DNA of 64,000 nucleotides from an uncultured Gammaproteobacteria bacterium (lineage in GTDB: Bacteria > Pseudomonadota > Gammaproteobacteria > Steroidobacterales > UBA11654). Below the pieces are notes generated by a model that searched no databases, had not been told where the DNA came from, and saw only the letters and a list, made by a program, of their open reading frames with translations. The stretch is from the NCBI GenBank assembly GCA_902553145.1, contig CACDKD010000002.1, forward strand, positions 96,990 to 160,989. The letters run 5' to 3'. Position 1 is the stretch's first letter, and the number at the start of each line of letters is the position of its first letter. Made by a program: the position numbers and the translations under genes. Below are positions 9,420 through 18,164 of the stretch, in pieces.

Positions 9420-10445
9420 ATGAAAAAATACCTACTAATATTTCTAGTCCTCTTTTGTATAAATACACAAGCAATGGAAATGGATCGTTGCGAATACACT
9501 CAAGATAAAATGGGGAAAAAATACCCTAAAATCATGCATCACATGATGGATAAAAACTTAAATCAGCTCAGGATGTCCATTCCCACCTTGGAAAATATGT
9601 CCAATGATCAAATCATGGGCATGATGAGAATGATGGGTCCAAACTACTTCTGGCCAGTTTCCAGTCAAGGCTCGCAGAATTATGGGGTTTTGATTATGGC
9701 TCATGGTTATGGGCCTGCTGGAGATCTAGACTTATTTAATAGCGTCCAATCAGTCGGTGAACTCTATCAAACAACCTTGTCAATGGGCATGAGCATGATG
9801 ACATCTTCGCATGTTAAATGTTCCGTCGATGAAATGATTGATAACGATGTTGAAAAGATCTTTGTTGTTCCAGTTAGCAGTACGGCACACAATACTTTGG
9901 TGAGACAATGGAATTATATTTTTAGCCTTGAAGAGCAATTTGCATATTCTGAAGTTGAGAGGATTGCAAATGAACGGATTGTCATGCTCGAACCGATCAA
10001 CGATGACATATATGCAAAAAAGATAATCCTAGAATACACAAATGAAATTAGCTCTGATCCAGCCAATGAAGTATTGATTATCATAGCTCACGGGCCAATA
10101 GACCAGGCTGATAATGAGATAGAATTGAGGCTCATGAATAATATTGGTGAATATATTAAAGAACACAGCTCTATTCAGACTGTTGAATCTTTTACCCTTC
10201 AAGACGATGCTCCAAAAACTATTAGAGATGAAAATCTAAGAAGAATTAAGGCTTTTATGAATGCATCGAAAGAGGATGGTAAACGTATTTTAATGGTTTC
10301 CAATCTGATGTCTGGAAAAGGCATTCAAAAAAAAATCGAAGAGGATTTTGAAGGCATCGATTATACCTTTAATCCAAAAGGTATTTTGACACATCCTTAT
10401 TATATCGATTGGATAAAGGAATCAGTTGCCAACCATACTGAATAG
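9420..10445 (+). CDS. Secreted CbiX/sirohydrochlorin-chelatase-like protein
   Basis: A 341-aa protein with a signal peptide (residues 1-18, cleavage near TQA). The mature N-terminus is Met-rich (about 13 Met between residues 19 and 72, including HHMMD and MGMMRMMGP). Two similar modules follow, each with a hydrophobic strand ending in AHG: GVLIMAHGYGP (His95) and VLIIIAHGPID (His224). This AHG strand is the hallmark of CbiX/SirB-type chelatases, where the His binds metal or porphyrin. Known enzymes are cytoplasmic, so an exported form is unusual. A periplasmic metal- or tetrapyrrole-binding role is inferred, not shown. It lies between smpB and ssrA. Confidence 0.6.
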   Translation: MKKYLLIFLVLFCINTQAMEMDRCEYTQDKMGKKYPKIMHHMMDKNLNQLRMSIPTLENMSNDQIMGMMRMMGPNYFWPVSSQGSQNYGVLIMAHGYGPAGDLDLFNSVQSVGELYQTTLSMGMSMMTSSHVKCSVDEMIDNDVEKIFVVPVSSTAHNTLVRQWNYIFSLEEQFAYSEVERIANERIVMLEPINDDIYAKKIILEYTNEISSDPANEVLIIIAHGPIDQADNEIELRLMNNIGEYIKEHSSIQTVESFTLQDDAPKTIRDENLRRIKAFMNASKEDGKRILMVSNLMSGKGIQKKIEEDFEGIDYTFNPKGILTHPYYIDWIKESVANHTE

Positions 10446-10502
10446 AATCACTTTATTCATTCTTTCGATTCCATTAGGATAGTATCCCATTTACTAATTA
10501 TA

Positions 10503-10847
10503 GGGGGCGCAAAGGTTTCGACGTTGGTGTTGAAGTTTTATGTGCATGTCGAGATTCAGAGTTCTCGTAAATAAATCTGAATAAAATTTAGTTGCAAACG
10601 ACAACTACGCTCTAGCTGCATAAACCAGCTGGCATTGATGAGGTCTCACTTGGAGGATTTTATCAATGACGATTATCCAAGTTCGTCATAACGATTTACT
10701 CTAATTGTTTTGATTAAATTAAAATAAGAGTTCGTATTTAATGTCACCTTCCTTTCGGTGTTTAAATATAAAATTAAAGAAAGTGATAAACATGTAGATC
10801 ATAATATGGATAGCTAGCGGACGCGGGTTCGATTCCCGCCGCCTCCA
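10503..10847 (+). ncRNA. ssrA: Transfer-messenger RNA (tmRNA)
   Basis: One-piece tmRNA. The 5' acceptor strand GGGGGCG (10503-10509) pairs with CGCCTCC (840-846 of the 10.8 kb block, i.e. 10840-10846), followed by discriminator A. The T arm is GCGGG-TTCGATT-CCCGC (10823-10839). The tag reading frame starts at 10594 and ends with TAA at 10621-10623, encoding ANDNYALAA, close to the E. coli tag ANDENYALAA. The bases after the discriminator are GAA, so the 3' CCA is not encoded. aguA begins 12 nt later with no terminator between. Confidence 0.97.
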
Positions 10848-10859
10848 GAAAATCAAAAA

Positions 10860-11888
10860 ATGAGTCAATATAATAAATATCCCAAAGATCTAGGTTTTTG
10901 GATGCCGGCAGAATGGGAAGCTCATGAGAGATGCTGGATGATGTGGCCCACTGGTTTAGATTTAGATCGATATCCAGATACACACAGGATGAGAGCAGGT
11001 TATGCTGAAGCTGCAAATGCCATATCACAATTTGAGAAAGTCACGGTCATAGCAAATGCTTCTGATACCGATGAATGCAGAGATCTTGTCAGCGATACTG
11101 TCGATATTTACAACCTCACTATTGATGACAGTTGGTGCCGTGATACTGGACCAACATTCATTACAAATGGGAAAATTCTGGGCGGTGTTGATTGGACATT
11201 TAATAATTATGGAGAATCATTAGGGCCTGACTATTTGAATGATAGAAATGTTGCAAAACAAGTTATCAAAGAAACATCTGCCAAATATTTTGATGCGCCA
11301 ATTATTCTTGAGGGTGGCGCTATTCACACAGATGGAAAAGGTACATTAATGATTACGGAGGATGTACTGCTTGATCCAAATAGAAATCCTGGCCTAGATA
11401 AAAGAGAAGCTGAAAGAATATTATCCAATTACCTTGGTGTAGATAATTTTATATGGTTGATTGCAGCACTTGAGTATGATGACACTGGAGGACATATTGA
11501 TAATCTCGCTTGTTTCACGCCAGGAAATGTCATTATTGCATTAAACGAAGAGGATTCAGCCGATAGCAATTATCAGAAACTCAAAGAAAACTTAGAAAGG
11601 CTAAAACATGCAAAAGATATTAGCGGTAAAAGCTATGAAGTTGTATCCATAGATCAGCCTTCTCGAGAGACCTTCTTAAATGAAAGACTACCTATGTCTT
11701 ACATTAACTTCTACATAGCTAATGATGGTATTGTCTTACCAGTTTTTAATGACGATAAGGACAATGATGCTATTGAAAAGATCCAAAATGTATTTAAGAA
11801 TAAAAGAGTAGTAACAGTGCCCGGAAAACCAATTACTGAAGGTGGTGGCTGTGTTCACTGTATCACCCAACAACAACCATTTATTTAA
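10860..11888 (+). CDS. aguA: Agmatine deiminase
   Basis: Hydrolyses agmatine to N-carbamoylputrescine and ammonia. The 342-aa protein begins with the family N-terminus (GFWMPAEWEAHERCWMMWP), has SWCRDTGPTF and the EGGAIHTDGKGT block, a conserved DTGGHIDNLACF, and ends with the nucleophile motif GGGCVHCITQQQP (catalytic Cys334). The ATG starts 12 nt after the tmRNA with no obvious Shine-Dalgarno. It precedes aguB with a 6-nt gap, forming a complete two-step agmatine-to-putrescine unit. Confidence 0.95.
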   Translation: MSQYNKYPKDLGFWMPAEWEAHERCWMMWPTGLDLDRYPDTHRMRAGYAEAANAISQFEKVTVIANASDTDECRDLVSDTVDIYNLTIDDSWCRDTGPTFITNGKILGGVDWTFNNYGESLGPDYLNDRNVAKQVIKETSAKYFDAPIILEGGAIHTDGKGTLMITEDVLLDPNRNPGLDKREAERILSNYLGVDNFIWLIAALEYDDTGGHIDNLACFTPGNVIIALNEEDSADSNYQKLKENLERLKHAKDISGKSYEVVSIDQPSRETFLNERLPMSYINFYIANDGIVLPVFNDDKDNDAIEKIQNVFKNKRVVTVPGKPITEGGGCVHCITQQQPFI

Positions 11889-11894
11889 AATACT

Positions 11895-12755
11895 ATGACT
11901 AAACAAGTAACTGTAGCCGCAACACAAATGTCTTGTTCTAGAGACTCTATAACAAACATAGAGAATGCAAAAAAACTAACTCGTCAGGCAGCAAATGACG
12001 GTGCAGAAATTATTCTGATACAAGAACTATTCGAATCAGTTTATTTTCCCTGCCTTAATAAACCTGAAGAATTTACTATGGCTAAACCTTACAAAGACAA
12101 TCCCCTACTGCAAGAAATGTCAGCGCTTGCAAAAGAACTCTCTGTTGTTCTACCGACAAGCTTTTTTGAAAAAGACAACAATACATACTACAACTCTCTC
12201 GCAGTTATTGATGCCGATGGATCAATCAGTGAACCTTATAGAAAATCACACATACCTGATGGACCTGGCTATGAAGAGAAATATTACTTTCACCCAGGAA
12301 ATACTGGATTTAAAGTTTTCGAAACAAAATATGCAAAAATTGGTGTGGGTATCTGCTGGGATCAATGGTTTCCTGAAGCATCAAGAATTATGGCGTTAAA
12401 TGGAGCAGAACTTCTTTTTTACCCAACAGCCATCGGAAGTGAGCCAGACACCCCTGAACTAGACTCAAGAGATTCTTGGCAATTAGTAATGCAAGGACAT
12501 TCAGCTGCAAACACACTGCCTGTTATAGCATCAAATCGAATTGGAACTGAAACTAATGAAAAATTTTCAATGACATTTTACGGCTCATCTTTTATCACAG
12601 ACGGAACTGGAGTAAAAGTTAAAGAATGCTCAAGAGATAAAGAAGAATATATCATTCATAAATTCGATCTTGACTCTCTTCAGGAACATCGGTCATCATG
12701 GGGTTTCTTCAGAGATAGAAGAACTGACTTATACAAAGATATTTTAAAGGACTGA
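11895..12755 (+). CDS. aguB: N-carbamoylputrescine amidase
   Basis: Nitrilase-superfamily enzyme that converts N-carbamoylputrescine to putrescine, CO2 and ammonia. At 286 aa it has the Glu-Lys-Cys triad in its usual contexts: ILIQELFES, EPYRKSHIPDGPGY and GVGICWDQWFPE (Cys154). YFHPGNTGF and SNRIGTE are also typical of this subfamily. Together with aguA it forms an alternative to direct ornithine decarboxylation. The next gene starts 2 nt downstream. Confidence 0.94.
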   Translation: MTKQVTVAATQMSCSRDSITNIENAKKLTRQAANDGAEIILIQELFESVYFPCLNKPEEFTMAKPYKDNPLLQEMSALAKELSVVLPTSFFEKDNNTYYNSLAVIDADGSISEPYRKSHIPDGPGYEEKYYFHPGNTGFKVFETKYAKIGVGICWDQWFPEASRIMALNGAELLFYPTAIGSEPDTPELDSRDSWQLVMQGHSAANTLPVIASNRIGTETNEKFSMTFYGSSFITDGTGVKVKECSRDKEEYIIHKFDLDSLQEHRSSWGFFRDRRTDLYKDILKD

Positions 12756-12757
12756 AC

Positions 12758-13381
12758 ATGCAATCTAAACATCAAATAAAAGACTATATGAGGTCACTTG
12801 GATTATTTTATTTTTTCATTTTGTTCTTCGCTATAAATACTAGTGCGAAAAGCACTCCTGAAATTGACGCTTCAATTGAAAGCGCAATAGATCGTTTTAC
12901 TGCAGAAGTTCAAGGTGCTCAAACGTATCTTGATGGAGCAAGAGGTACATTGGTCATTCCTAAAATGATCAAAGCAGGACTTGTACTGGGAATGGAATAT
13001 GGGGAAGGTGCATTAGTTGTCGATGATATAAAGGTTCAATATTACAGAGCCTTCAGTGGATCGCTAGGACTTCAGTTGGGCATTGGCTCAAAAGATCTCA
13101 TAATATTATTTTATGACGATGATGCAATGGATGAATTCCTTTACAGCTCAGGATGGCAAGTTGGTGTTGATGGTTCAATAGCGATATTGGACATGGGTGC
13201 TGGTGGGTCACTTGACTCAACAGAAGCACAAGATCCAATCGTTGGGTTTGTGTTTGGTCATAAAGGTTTGATTGCTGGACTGAGTCTTGAGGGCACAAAA
13301 TTTACAAAAATATGGCCAGACGCTGAACCAGAATCTGAAGATGAATCAATTGAGGCATTCAATGAGAACGCACTGGATTGA
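12758..13381 (+). CDS. SYLF (Ysc84) domain protein, exported
   Basis: A 207-aa protein with an N-terminal hydrophobic segment (residues 13-29, LGLFYFFILFFAINTSAKS), probably a signal peptide. A SYLF/Ysc84 lipid-binding domain follows: AQTYLDGARGTLVIPKMIKAG, GSLGLQLGIGSKDLIILFYDDDAM, VGVDGSIAILDMGAGG, and GFVFGHKGLIAGLSLEGTKFTKI. Bacterial SYLF proteins are mostly uncharacterised; lipid binding is known for eukaryotic members. The ATG lies 2 nt after the aguB stop, so it is probably co-transcribed, though a start at the MRSLGL Met is possible. No enzymatic role is implied. Confidence 0.85.
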   Translation: MQSKHQIKDYMRSLGLFYFFILFFAINTSAKSTPEIDASIESAIDRFTAEVQGAQTYLDGARGTLVIPKMIKAGLVLGMEYGEGALVVDDIKVQYYRAFSGSLGLQLGIGSKDLIILFYDDDAMDEFLYSSGWQVGVDGSIAILDMGAGGSLDSTEAQDPIVGFVFGHKGLIAGLSLEGTKFTKIWPDAEPESEDESIEAFNENALD

Positions 13382-13442
13382 TCAATTAATTCATATAAAG
13401 ATCATCTAAATTATTTCAATCACACGTATACTATTACTGCAT

Positions 13443-14036
13443 ATGAATAGTGCGGTTAAAAAATTAATCATTCTCCAATCACTGCTACTTATTGGTTGCA
13501 GTTCTCAAAACTTAGTTATCGATATATTTATACCGAAACCATTGGTGAAAATGAATGAAAACATCACAGCCAAATTAACCCTTGATGAGCAAATAAAAAA
13601 CTTTATTTTTTCGCCAGAAGAATTACAAAAAAGAGAAGCATCTATTGAGATAAATTTTGGAAACACTCAAGAAAAGCTCTTTGAAAACATTTTTTCATCT
13701 TTTTTCAAGCTCAATAACACAGAAACGATCCCTAATCCGGAAACAAAAATAATTCTGATTGATATCAAGCTTGATAAATTTGAATATTTAACACCTCAAG
13801 CTGCGGCAAATCAAAAATATTCTGTCTGGTTTAAATACAATATCTTTATTAAAGACAGCAATAACCAATTGCTTGATAACTGGGTTGTTACAGGGTATGG
13901 GGAACAAGAAACAGGTGTCTTTCAGGGCGATGAAGCTTTTAAAAGAGCAATCCGAATTGCTCTCAGAGATACCGGTGCAAACCTGAGTATCAAAACACAA
14001 GATGAGATTGAAAATATTACTAACATGATCGGATAA
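13443..14036 (+). CDS. Putative outer-membrane lipoprotein, unknown function
   Basis: I do not recognise a family with confidence. The 197-aa protein has a lipoprotein signal (lipobox LLIGC, Cys19), then a soluble domain with alternating strands and helices and no other Cys. The order (LVIDIFIPKP, a helical middle, KIILIDIKLDKFEYL, a long strand VWFKYNIFIKDSN, NWVVTGYGEQ, an AFKRAIRIALRDTGANL helix) is reminiscent of YajG/LptE-like two-layer lipoprotein folds, but this is only an impression. The stop is 1 nt before the next lipoprotein's ATG, so the two are probably co-translated. Confidence 0.75.
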   Translation: MNSAVKKLIILQSLLLIGCSSQNLVIDIFIPKPLVKMNENITAKLTLDEQIKNFIFSPEELQKREASIEINFGNTQEKLFENIFSSFFKLNNTETIPNPETKIILIDIKLDKFEYLTPQAAANQKYSVWFKYNIFIKDSNNQLLDNWVVTGYGEQETGVFQGDEAFKRAIRIALRDTGANLSIKTQDEIENITNMIG

Positions 14037-14037
14037 A

Positions 14038-14691
14038 ATGAAACGTTCTAAAATAAATATTTTATTACTATTGATAATCACTGCAGTTGGTTGTTCAACA
14101 ACTCGAATTGATGAAGAAGTCAATACGGCTTTCACAATTAGTGGGGATGAATCTATCGTGCTTCTTTCGAACAGCTATCATACAGGCAACCAAACTGAAT
14201 TAGATTTTATGGATTGTCTGAACAATACAATTTTAAAGAAGCAAGATACATTTGAAATAATACCTACTAGACAGTTCCAAAATCTTTTTTACCCATGGTT
14301 TGAACCAAGTACCGCTCCTCAGAGCATAGAAGATCTTCCAAAAATATTAGGCAATGAACTTATTAAGGAAAAACTTTCAGTCATGAAAATTAAATACCTT
14401 ATTAAAATAACAGGTGAAACTAAAACCAACGCAAGTTCAGGTGCTCTCTCTTGTGCTGCGGGTCCAGGGGGTGGTGGTTGTTTTGGTTTTGCTTGGTGGG
14501 ATGATACCTCGGCCTATAATGCTTCTGTTTGGGATCTATCTCAAGAAACCTCTGTCGGTAACGTCAGCGCCAATGTAACTGGAACGTCTATGATACCTGC
14601 CATAATTATACCAATCCCTATTTTAGCCAGAACACAATCCAACGCCTGTGATGGACTCTCCGATCAAATAGTCAACTTCTTTTCAGGTTAA
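14038..14691 (+). CDS. Putative lipoprotein with Gly/Cys-rich loop, unknown function
   Basis: A 217-aa lipoprotein (lipobox TAVGC, Cys19). Residues about 136-165 contain a Gly- and Cys-rich loop (CAAGPGGGGCFGFAWWDD) followed by YNASVWDLS, a segment I associate with uncharacterised proteobacterial lipoproteins. The C-terminus has a hydrophobic Ile/Pro stretch (MIPAIIIPIPILA) and a terminal CDGLSDQIVNFF. It sits between another lipoprotein and prc with gaps of 1 and 4 nt, so it probably belongs to the same envelope-related transcript. Confidence 0.75.
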   Translation: MKRSKINILLLLIITAVGCSTTRIDEEVNTAFTISGDESIVLLSNSYHTGNQTELDFMDCLNNTILKKQDTFEIIPTRQFQNLFYPWFEPSTAPQSIEDLPKILGNELIKEKLSVMKIKYLIKITGETKTNASSGALSCAAGPGGGGCFGFAWWDDTSAYNASVWDLSQETSVGNVSANVTGTSMIPAIIIPIPILARTQSNACDGLSDQIVNFFSG

Positions 14692-14695
14692 GGTC

Positions 14696-16774
14696 ATGCC
14701 TAATATTTTTAAATCTTTAATTTATGTCTGCGTTTTTACTATTCCGTTCAATATTTATTCGAATCCGAATCAAGACAATGTCCCTAAATTATTAGAATTG
14801 AATGCTGAAGATGCGTACCTTACTCGCTTAGTCACAGCGATAAGTGAAAGGGCTCATTATGCTCAATCCTCTGTGAATAACGAATCATCAATTAAAATAC
14901 TCAATGAATATATCGATACATTGGATCGGAATAAAATGTATTTTTCACAATCCGATATCATCTACTTTCAACGATACAAGTATAAACTGGACGATTCATT
15001 AAGGGACGGACAATTAAGGCCAATATTTGATATCTTTTCGACTTATCGTCTTCGTGTACAACAGAGACTTGATCACTCATTAGAAGTAATTGATGAAATT
15101 AATGATTTTGAATCGAATGATCAATATCGTTTTCGAAATCCCAAAGATAAGTGGAAGTATGATGAGAGCGTAATTAATAAGGAATGGACAAAGAAAACAA
15201 CCAATGACTTACTTTCACTCGTTATTGCTGGACAAGAGCTGGAAATAGCAAAAGAGACATTAAGAAAGAGATATCTCCGTTATATAAAGAGAATCAATGA
15301 GTATGACGAGCAAGACGTTCTAAATATTTTTTTGAATGCCTATATGAATCATTTGGATCCTCACTCGAGTTACCTTAACCCATCAGAAGCAGAAGAATAT
15401 GAAATACAAACCAGTCTTTCATATCAGGGCATTGGTGCAAGACTTCAGACCAATGATGATTTTATCCAAATTGTTGATTTAATACCCGGTGGTCCAGCAT
15501 TTAAGGATGGAACGATCAAACCACTCGATAAAATCATCGGTGTTTATGATGATGATCAGATCATTGATGTAATTGGATGGGATGTCAATGAAGTCGTTAA
15601 ACTCATAAGAGGGCCAAAAGGATCGGTTGTCACTTTGAAAATGCTGCCTTCTTCTCAAGAGGGTGACGCTATCCCTTACGAAATTGCTTTAACCAGAGAT
15701 GAAATATCTCTTGAAGAACAGGCAGCTTCAAGTTTCATTAAAACAATCACTGACGAAGACATTCAATATCAAATAGGTGTAATTAAAGTTCCAGGTTTCT
15801 ATCAAGACTATTCTGCTCGTCGGCGAGGTGATAAGGACTTCAAGAGTACAACTTCTGATGTCAGAAGAATTGTTGATGAGTTTAAGGATATTGGGATCGA
15901 TGGTCTTGTGATAGATCTCAGAGGCAATTCTGGTGGCTTACTCGACGAAGCAACAGGGCTTACGGGATTATTTATTGATGAAGGCCCTATTGTCCAACTC
16001 AAAGACATGGATGATAATATTGAGATCATTGATGATCCGATTCCTGGCTCAATATATGATGGCCCAATATCTGTCGTTATCGATCGATTCAGTGCTTCAG
16101 CCTCTGAAATATTTGCAGCAGCTATCCAAGACTATTCAAGAGGTCTTGTAATTGGTCAAAAGTCCTTTGGGAAGGGTTCGGTTCAGAACCTCTATCCTCT
16201 AGATCGATATTCAAGATATAAATCTGAAAAAGGTTTTGGTCAGCTTACACTCACAATTGCAAAGTATTACAGGGTAAATGGTTCAGGAACACAAAATAAA
16301 GGCGTAATTCCCGATATCATATTGCCCTCTTTTATTGATGAGACCCTTGTTGGCGAGGAAAATAAAGACAACACATTGCCATGGGACCAAATAGTTCCTC
16401 TCAATTATTCAAAAGATTCTGAACTTGATAATTCTAAAAATATAATCACTAATAATCACGAAATAAGAGAGAAAAATAATCCTGCTATTCAATACATGAA
16501 TGAAGAAATAGATTTCTTTGAGAAAGAAGGCAGTATCGACATCATTAGTTTGAATTATGAAAAGAGACTTAAAAGAAGAGATTCCAAACGAGATGAAGTT
16601 GAAACAAGACGAAATAATAAACTCGAAGAATTGGGCTATAGTAGTGATTACGACTTCGAGGACTTTGGCAATGAAACAATATTAAATGAAGTCTATTCAG
16701 TTATGGTCGATATGATTTTGCAAAAAAATCACAGAGCGTCATCAGCATCCAATAATCTTCAAGATAGCTCTTAA
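14696..16774 (+). CDS. prc: Carboxy-terminal (tail-specific) processing protease Prc
   Basis: Periplasmic S41 serine protease that trims or degrades proteins from their C-termini, including lipoprotein and murein-hydrolase substrates and ssrA-tagged exported proteins in E. coli. The 692-aa length matches Prc. It has a signal peptide (about residues 1-22), an N-terminal helical domain, a PDZ domain (YQGIGARL to RGPKGSVVTL) and the protease core with RGNSGGLLDEA. The dyad is Ser468 (SASASEIF) and Lys493 (SFGKGSVQ), with the 25-residue spacing of the E. coli enzyme. A charged C-terminal domain follows. It converges with an MFS gene. Confidence 0.95.
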   Translation: MPNIFKSLIYVCVFTIPFNIYSNPNQDNVPKLLELNAEDAYLTRLVTAISERAHYAQSSVNNESSIKILNEYIDTLDRNKMYFSQSDIIYFQRYKYKLDDSLRDGQLRPIFDIFSTYRLRVQQRLDHSLEVIDEINDFESNDQYRFRNPKDKWKYDESVINKEWTKKTTNDLLSLVIAGQELEIAKETLRKRYLRYIKRINEYDEQDVLNIFLNAYMNHLDPHSSYLNPSEAEEYEIQTSLSYQGIGARLQTNDDFIQIVDLIPGGPAFKDGTIKPLDKIIGVYDDDQIIDVIGWDVNEVVKLIRGPKGSVVTLKMLPSSQEGDAIPYEIALTRDEISLEEQAASSFIKTITDEDIQYQIGVIKVPGFYQDYSARRRGDKDFKSTTSDVRRIVDEFKDIGIDGLVIDLRGNSGGLLDEATGLTGLFIDEGPIVQLKDMDDNIEIIDDPIPGSIYDGPISVVIDRFSASASEIFAAAIQDYSRGLVIGQKSFGKGSVQNLYPLDRYSRYKSEKGFGQLTLTIAKYYRVNGSGTQNKGVIPDIILPSFIDETLVGEENKDNTLPWDQIVPLNYSKDSELDNSKNIITNNHEIREKNNPAIQYMNEEIDFFEKEGSIDIISLNYEKRLKRRDSKRDEVETRRNNKLEELGYSSDYDFEDFGNETILNEVYSVMVDMILQKNHRASSASNNLQDSS

Positions 16775-16786
16775 AAATCAATTGGC

Positions 16787-18163
16787 CTATTTTGGCCAGC
16801 TTTGATGGTGAATATCGATGAAAAATTTATGTTCATGAGTAATTGCTTTGTGTTCATGATCGTGTGAATGCTCGTCTTCTGTTTCAGAATGTTCATGGAT
16901 ATGATGCTCATCGTCATGTGTATGTGTGTGTTCATGAACTAAAGTTTCATGCGTATGAAGCATCCCGTTTGAGTTTTCTTCTTTTGGCCAGAATAATAAA
17001 CTGAATAATAAACAAACCAAAACTATCATCGCGAATAAGCTTGCAGTAAAACTAAAGCCGAAGGTAAACACCAATTCCCCTGCAAGCAAATATCCAAAAA
17101 ACCAGGACAAATGTGATAAAGAAAATTGGGCTGTAAAATACGCTGTTCTGTCAGACGGGCTGGAAGACATATTTACAATTTTTCCTGATGGAACTTGTGA
17201 GAGCGATAAACCAACTCCAGTTATGAACCATGTGATGAGTGCAAATAAATAAATTGGCTCGTAGGACATAAAGAATAATGAGACTGACAGTATCAAAATA
17301 CCGATTTGCGTGATGTATTTATCTGTTATCTTTTCACTAAGATATGGATAAATAAAGGCAATAAGCATTGAGCCTAAACCCGATGCACCGATAAATATAG
17401 CCACAGTTGTATCTGATAAATAGAGATAGTCTTTTACGTATATGACAGTATTTACAATAATCATTGAACTTGCCAAGGCAATGCCAAAGTACAATAAAAA
17501 AAGAGCCCTAAGCCTTGGGGTTTTCATATAAGAAATAATACCAAAAGACATTTCACCGATGATGCTACCTGCCCTTTCAATTGCTTTATCTTTGGGTAAA
17601 AGTGTAACCAATATGATTAATGCTGAAATCATGAATGCAGCTGAATTGATAACAAATAGCCCCGTATAGCTGAAAAACAATAATGCAATTGCTGCTAATG
17701 TAGGACTGAGTATGTTTTCTAAATCATATGCAATTCTTGAATATGCAAGTGCTTTTCCATATTGTTTTTCGTCAGTCAGAATGTCAGGAATTAGAGCTTG
17801 AAATACAGGCTTAAACCCAGCGGAAAAGAGATTTAAGACAAATATTAAAACATAGATGTGCCATATCTCATTGATGAATGGAATCGTTAGAACAACAATA
17901 GCTCTTAATATGTCCATTAGTATTAAAAAGAATTTTCTAGGGATTCGATGCACAAACCCACCAATAATTGGAGCAAATACAACATAAGCAATCATTTTTA
18001 TGGCAAGAGCTATGCCCAATACCCTTCCCGCCTCATTTAGAGCGAAATCGTAAGCGAGTAAAGCGAGTGCGATGGTTGATAAGCCAGTTCCGACAAGCGC
18101 AATGATTTGAGCGAGAAACAATTGCAGAAAACTTTTGTTCTCAAAAGGTGAGGCGGTACTCAT
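16787..18163 (-). CDS. MFS transporter with His-rich C-terminal tail
   Basis: A 458-aa membrane protein with about 12 hydrophobic segments, of the EntS/DHA3-like branch of the major facilitator superfamily (ALVGTGLSTIALALLAYDFA, VHRIPRKFFLILMDILRAIV). Its last ~60 residues carry about 18 His among Glu and Asp (HTHTHDDEHHIHEH, HSHDHEHKAITHEH), like the metal-binding loops of zinc and nickel transporters. The tail should be cytoplasmic. Substrate is unknown; metal or metal-chelate efflux, or sensing by the tail, is inferred. Its ATG lies 1 nt after the stop of the upstream unknown gene. Confidence 0.85.
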   Translation of the reverse strand: MSTASPFENKSFLQLFLAQIIALVGTGLSTIALALLAYDFALNEAGRVLGIALAIKMIAYVVFAPIIGGFVHRIPRKFFLILMDILRAIVVLTIPFINEIWHIYVLIFVLNLFSAGFKPVFQALIPDILTDEKQYGKALAYSRIAYDLENILSPTLAAIALLFFSYTGLFVINSAAFMISALIILVTLLPKDKAIERAGSIIGEMSFGIISYMKTPRLRALFLLYFGIALASSMIIVNTVIYVKDYLYLSDTTVAIFIGASGLGSMLIAFIYPYLSEKITDKYITQIGILILSVSLFFMSYEPIYLFALITWFITGVGLSLSQVPSGKIVNMSSSPSDRTAYFTAQFSLSHLSWFFGYLLAGELVFTFGFSFTASLFAMIVLVCLLFSLLFWPKEENSNGMLHTHETLVHEHTHTHDDEHHIHEHSETEDEHSHDHEHKAITHEHKFFIDIHHQSWPK

Positions 18164-18164
18164 C

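Noticed and set aside
16793..16808. Small hairpin TGGCC...GGCCA at the prc / MFS junction.
   Set aside because: Five base pairs only, lies in the MFS coding end, no T run; not a credible terminator.
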